NCBI GenBank assembly: GCA_012963655.1
Contig: DTVI01000144.1
Span: 1 to 8,075 of the forward strand
Reading direction: 5' to 3'
Origin: Sulfurimonas sp.
GTDB lineage: Bacteria; Campylobacterota; Campylobacteria; Campylobacterales; Sulfurimonadaceae
DNA length: 8,075 nt
Part shown: positions 5,429-8,075 of the stretch, one piece after another
Position numbering within the stretch: the stretch's first letter is position 1
Layout of the letters: every line of letters starts with the position of its first letter
Made by a program: the position numbers and the translations under genes
Notes under the pieces: generated by a model
Told to the model about the DNA's origin: nothing
Databases searched by the model: none
Seen by the model: only the letters and a program-made list of their open reading frames with translations

Positions 5429-5580
5429 TAGGCTCTCCCACACAATTCAACATAAGGACAAAACAAGCCGTGGCGGTTTGCAAAGCAGATGTTTACATAA
5501 AACAAGCCGTGGCGGTCGCAAAGCGATGTTTCAGGCAAAGCCGCATTATTAAAAAGGTTTGTAAAATTCATATCTTTCAT
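5428..5580 (-). CDS. 50-codon open frame between addB and addA, formed by repeats (hypothetical)
   Basis: The frame starts with ATG at 5580, 2 bp after the addB stop, with an AGGGA 6-7 nt ahead inside the last addB codons. It runs without a stop through both copies of the intergenic repeat and ends in TAATG, sharing one base with the addA ATG. The peptide begins MKDMNFTNLFNNAALPETS and contains RHGLF twice (residues 23-27 and 36-40), because the repeat period of 39 bp is a multiple of three. The last part, FCPYVELCGRA, resembles the AddB tail FCPYTHLCDRD at seven of eleven positions. It has five Cys in 50 residues (CDR, NIC, LFC, ELC and so on), but no known domain. It may be a real small protein, a translational relay that keeps addA coupled to addB after an insertion, or only a by-product of a repeat lacking stops. 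I favour the relay; no function is claimed for the peptide. Confidence 0.45.
   Translation of the reverse strand: MKDMNFTNLFNNAALPETSLCDRHGLFYVNICFANRHGLFCPYVELCGRA
5460..5531. repeat. Two direct copies of a 33-35 bp GC-richer repeat between addB and addA
   Basis: Copy one (5460-5494) and copy two (5499-5531) both begin AAAACAAGCCGTGGCGGT and end AAAGC(A)GATGTTT, differing only at TTGC versus CGC and by one extra A, with a 39-bp offset. Each copy has complementary ends (AAACA at one end, TGTTT at the other) and an inner GCAAAGC block that can fold as CGC-AAA-GCG in copy two. A third related block, GGCAAAGCC, follows at 5534-5542. The core GCCGTGGCGG is clearly richer in G+C than the surrounding genome. 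The form (short, inverted ends, intergenic, clustered) is that of a REP- or MITE-like dispersed repeat, but whether other copies exist elsewhere in the genome cannot be seen here. Confidence 0.85.
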
Positions 5581-5582
5581 AA

Positions 5583-7916
5583 CTAATCCCTGTCACATAA
5601 GTGAGTGTATGGACAAAAGGTACATTCTTTTAAATCTTCTGTCTTTTCAAAATCAAAGACCTTGGTTTCATTAAGCATTTCTAAGTGTTCATATAAAAGT
5701 TCTAACTTTTGCTCAAGTAAGTTCTCTGTGATAATACGACCTGATTTTAAGTCATAATATCCACATGACTTCACATCTCCTTCTTGACTTGCTAAAAGAT
5801 AATAAAACTCGAGTTGAAAGTCTGTAGCCTTATCCACAGTTCTAGCCGTATACTTTGGATAAGACCCTGACTTATAGTCTAAGACTTCTAAGCCCTCTAA
5901 GGTAGAATCTATTCTATCTATATTTCCCGTAAGTCTTATCCCACGAACTTCTTTTGACAACTGCTTTTCGCAGGCCTTGACCTCAGCCTCTTTGAAACGT
6001 TCTATCTCATTAGTAATAAAGGGTTCTAATCGTTTTATCCACATCTTTTGCAGGTACTTATCTAAGACGGTTTGAGCCGAAGCACTTTTTAGTTCGGCTG
6101 CTATCTCAGCTCTTAATTCAGCCTTATCAGTAAACCTAGACTTATTAACATATACTTCTTCAAGTGCCTTATGCAAGGCGTTACCTATCTCATGCTCTTG
6201 AGGTAGGTCTTTCTCAATTTGATGTTCACTTAGCCCGTCTATATATTTATGATAAAACTTTCTTTTACATGATAAAAAGCTTTTCAAACCTGTGGCTGAT
6301 AAATTATGCTTAGTAAAGTCATAAGCAAGTTCAATCTTTTCTTCTTTTTTATCTTGCTTAGTGTGTGATTTAAATAATATATCTGCCCACTGTACTTCAT
6401 TATGTGAGGTACTTGAGTCAATCCCAAGTTGGGTTAAAAATCTTGAGGGGACAGAGTCTACAGAAGACACATAAGATATGGCCACTTCTTTAGCCCTTAA
6501 AAACAAGTTATTGTAATACAACTTTTGTAAGGACTCTCTATCAGACGCCCCCGGGAGACCTGCTTTTATTCTGGTGTATGAATTTAGAAATAAATCCTTT
6601 TCACTCTTTCTTGGAACTGTTCCTTCATTAAAATCAACAACAATCACACCCTCATAAGATATGTTCCTGGTTTCAAGAACTCCCATAACCGTTATCTTCC
6701 CACCCCTAACATCATCAAGGCTTTTTTGCTTTAGTCGGTTTAAAAAAAGATGCAAGGCTGATTTAAATGTACTCTCGCTGAGTATAGGAAAGAGTTTTTC
6801 AAAATAAAAAAGTTCTTCATTAATAATCTTTTTAACACGCTTATTACTTTCTACTTCTAAGAAGGGAAGCATTAAGGCATTAAAATCAAGTTCACACATT
6901 AAGCCCTTATACTTAGCTGACAATCCTTCAACTAAGTCTACGCCTATCCTATTTAATCTAGCTGTGTTTTGAACGGTCTTATCATCTAAGTACTGACTTA
7001 CTGCTTCTAGTGCTTGTACAAATTTGCTTGAGCGTAAACTCTCTCCCATTGCGAAGTTAAAATTACATTTTTCATCAAAACGTTTTAAATGCTCAGCAAA
7101 ATTTTCATTTGGTAAGACCAAGACAATCTTTTCAGCCTCAATGCCTTTATCTATAAACTCTTGTACCTTTTGTTTTACAAAGGCAACTTGGAGTAATCTT
7201 TGAGAAAAGCTTTCACAAACTATATTGGCGCAAGATTGAACTGAACCTGACTTTTCTATCTCTATAGAGCTAAGATTTATAATCTGATTTTTGTCTTCAA
7301 TAATACCTATACCTAGGTCTTTGAATTTTTCCTGCATCTTTGTATTAAATTCATTTGCATAAAAACGAAGTTTAAGAGGAACAATTTCAGCACATTCTTG
7401 TAGTATCTTAATCTCAAAATTCGTTAGGTAACCCTCAACAACTAAAAGAATTTCTTCTTGAGAATGTACATAAGCCTTATTAAGTTTATAATTCTTTGAT
7501 AAGAAGATAGGATCTAAGATTTTCTTTTCAGTACATAGTTTTTCATACCTATAATACAACTCTTCTAAGATCTCTATATGTTCTTCATAATCCCCATAAG
7601 TATCCGCCATAGATAAAGAAGAAATATCAACTAATTCTCCTGAAAGTTCTTCAAAGAATCTAAAAATATAAGATGAGTTTTGTGTAAAAGTGAAGAAGTT
7701 ACGTTCTATTTTAAGTGTAGAGAAGGCGTTAAAGTCCGAAGCTTCTAAGAGTAAAAGTGTTCGCGTATCATCATCAATACGTATAAAGTCTTCAACTATC
7801 AGTACTCTTTGTAAAAAGTCTGACATAGTGATAAAAGAGGGCAAAAAACCATTTAAAAATTTTTCTTTTAAGATAGATGCGCGAATAGCGCGAGAAGAAG
7901 GGAGAATAGTAAGCAT
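5583..7916 (-). CDS. addB: AddB: Fe-S PD-(D/E)XK nuclease subunit of AddAB
   Basis: The 777-residue protein matches the AddB/RexB-like family in its Campylobacterota form. The N-terminal half is an inactive helicase-like scaffold: where other AddB proteins carry a Walker A, it has only MLTILPSSRAIRASI. A recognisable helicase-derived motif remains at GVLETRNISYEGVIVVDFNEGTVPR (412-436). The C-terminal nuclease holds ATGLKSFLSCKRKFYHKYI (first Fe-S Cys, C550), EIGNALHKALEE (H582), GNIDRID (D667), LDYKSG (D680, K682), FQLEFYYLL (Q701) and the closing cysteines ECTFCPYTHLC (C765, C768, C774). This is the pattern of the AddB/Cas4/AdnB-type 4Fe-4S-stapled nuclease, cutting one strand while AddA cuts the other. 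The start ATG is preceded by AAGGA (7925-7921). It follows the upstream membrane-protein gene by 20 bp, so the operon runs upstream gene, addB, the repeat-derived frame and addA. Confidence 0.9.
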   Translation of the reverse strand: MLTILPSSRAIRASILKEKFLNGFLPSFITMSDFLQRVLIVEDFIRIDDDTRTLLLLEASDFNAFSTLKIERNFFTFTQNSSYIFRFFEELSGELVDISSLSMADTYGDYEEHIEILEELYYRYEKLCTEKKILDPIFLSKNYKLNKAYVHSQEEILLVVEGYLTNFEIKILQECAEIVPLKLRFYANEFNTKMQEKFKDLGIGIIEDKNQIINLSSIEIEKSGSVQSCANIVCESFSQRLLQVAFVKQKVQEFIDKGIEAEKIVLVLPNENFAEHLKRFDEKCNFNFAMGESLRSSKFVQALEAVSQYLDDKTVQNTARLNRIGVDLVEGLSAKYKGLMCELDFNALMLPFLEVESNKRVKKIINEELFYFEKLFPILSESTFKSALHLFLNRLKQKSLDDVRGGKITVMGVLETRNISYEGVIVVDFNEGTVPRKSEKDLFLNSYTRIKAGLPGASDRESLQKLYYNNLFLRAKEVAISYVSSVDSVPSRFLTQLGIDSSTSHNEVQWADILFKSHTKQDKKEEKIELAYDFTKHNLSATGLKSFLSCKRKFYHKYIDGLSEHQIEKDLPQEHEIGNALHKALEEVYVNKSRFTDKAELRAEIAAELKSASAQTVLDKYLQKMWIKRLEPFITNEIERFKEAEVKACEKQLSKEVRGIRLTGNIDRIDSTLEGLEVLDYKSGSYPKYTARTVDKATDFQLEFYYLLASQEGDVKSCGYYDLKSGRIITENLLEQKLELLYEHLEMLNETKVFDFEKTEDLKECTFCPYTHLCDRD

Positions 7917-7920
7917 TAGG

Positions 7921-7961
7921 TCCTTAGTAGGACGAGCTATACTGCTTCACTAGCCTCGTCC
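7921..7961 (-). promoter_or_regulatory. Overlapping hairpins around the addB ribosome binding site
   Basis: GGACGAG and CTCGTCC (7961-7955 and 7936-7930 on the minus strand) form a perfect 7-bp, GC-rich stem whose 18-nt loop contains the stop codon of the upstream gene. There is no U-tract after it, so it is not an intrinsic terminator. The 3' arm overlaps UCCU (7932-7929), which can instead pair with the AGGA of the addB Shine-Dalgarno (7924-7921) across a 4-nt loop. The two pairings exclude each other, so ribosomes finishing the upstream gene could affect access to the addB start. The second stem is only 4 bp, hence the modest confidence. Confidence 0.35.
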
Positions 7962-8075
7962 CAAAATTCATTTATTTGAAGCTGAATTTTTCTAAGCCAA
8001 TTATATAATAAAAAGATATTTATACCAATGGCAATAGCAACAATTGCCCATAAAGCAATGCTTTGTAAAAAGAGT
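7937..8075 (-). CDS. C-terminal end of an upstream membrane-anchored protein (partial)
   Basis: The frame enters from the right edge and gives 45 residues before a TAG at 7939-7937. It begins with LFLQSIALWAIVAIAIGINI, continues FLLYNWLRKIQLQINEFWD and ends EASEAV. The first ~25 residues are an uninterrupted hydrophobic stretch typical of a membrane helix, followed by a charged, probably cytoplasmic tail. By the positive-inside rule (RK directly after the helix) the C-terminus is inside. The family cannot be recognised from this fragment. It precedes addB by 20 bp on the same strand and is probably co-transcribed with it, though a functional link to DNA repair is not implied. Confidence 0.7.
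   Translation of the reverse strand, partial: LFLQSIALWAIVAIAIGINIFLLYNWLRKIQLQINEFWDEASEAV

Noticed and set aside
5429..5443. GTG start of addA five codons upstream
   Set aside because: The Shine-Dalgarno GGGAG lies between this GTG and the ATG at 5428 and is correctly spaced only for the latter.
5444..5582. Insertion sequence or transposase between addB and addA
   Set aside because: The spacer is too short for a transposase and has no long terminal inverted repeats; only a small non-autonomous repeat is supported.
7690..7953. Plus-strand 87-codon open frame over the 5' end of addB
   Set aside because: It is antisense to the well-supported addB N-terminus and has a Ser/Lys-rich composition typical of a shadow frame.

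Overview
The window reads as a chromosomal segment of an AT-rich Gram-negative bacterium, most probably a member of the Campylobacterota (Sulfurimonas/Sulfurovum/Arcobacter-like). The evidence is the AT-rich coding sequence, an AddB-AddA pair of the type found in that phylum (a RecB-like helicase-nuclease plus a Walker-less AddB with an Fe-S nuclease), a short HPF/RaiA, a small c-type cytochrome, and remnants of an outer-membrane lipid A deacylase. The genus is inference; no marker gene is present.

Left part (1-1137). A minus-strand gene, cut by the window edge, begins at 25 with a strong ribosome binding site. It diverges from yaaA (316-1056, +), a peroxide-stress protein of the UPF0246/DUF328 family. 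Between them lies the most striking non-coding feature: four copies of a 42-bp unit (141-291), each starting with the same 17-bp palindrome TTTCACTATAAGTGAAA. The 42-bp period equals about four helical turns, so all palindromes face the same side of the helix. This looks like an operator array for an unidentified repressor, or a leader with four hairpins.

Centre-left (1092-2705). hpf (minus) has its own terminator hairpin and is convergent with yaaA. Upstream of hpf lies a frameshifted PagL-like lipid A deacylase. Its signal peptide and first beta-strands are in one frame, and its catalytic His/Ser region is in the -1 frame. Divergent from it is a two-gene unit: a cytoplasmic thioredoxin-fold protein (CSVC active site) and a small exported monoheme cytochrome c, overlapping by four bases (TTGA, with a TTG start).

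Right part (2708-8075). A minus-strand operon runs from an upstream membrane-anchored gene (partial, C-terminal end only) through addB to addA, the double-strand-break end-processing helicase-nuclease. The two add genes are separated by about 150 bp holding two copies of a relatively GC-rich 33-35 bp repeat. This spacer is fully open as a 50-codon frame that begins 2 bp after addB and ends in a TAATG overlap with addA. The C-terminus of that frame (FCPYVELCGRA) resembles the Fe-S tail of AddB (FCPYTHLCDRD), suggesting that the 3' end of addB was rearranged by a small repeat element while translational coupling was kept. AddA and the cytochrome gene converge with only 2 bp between stop codons.
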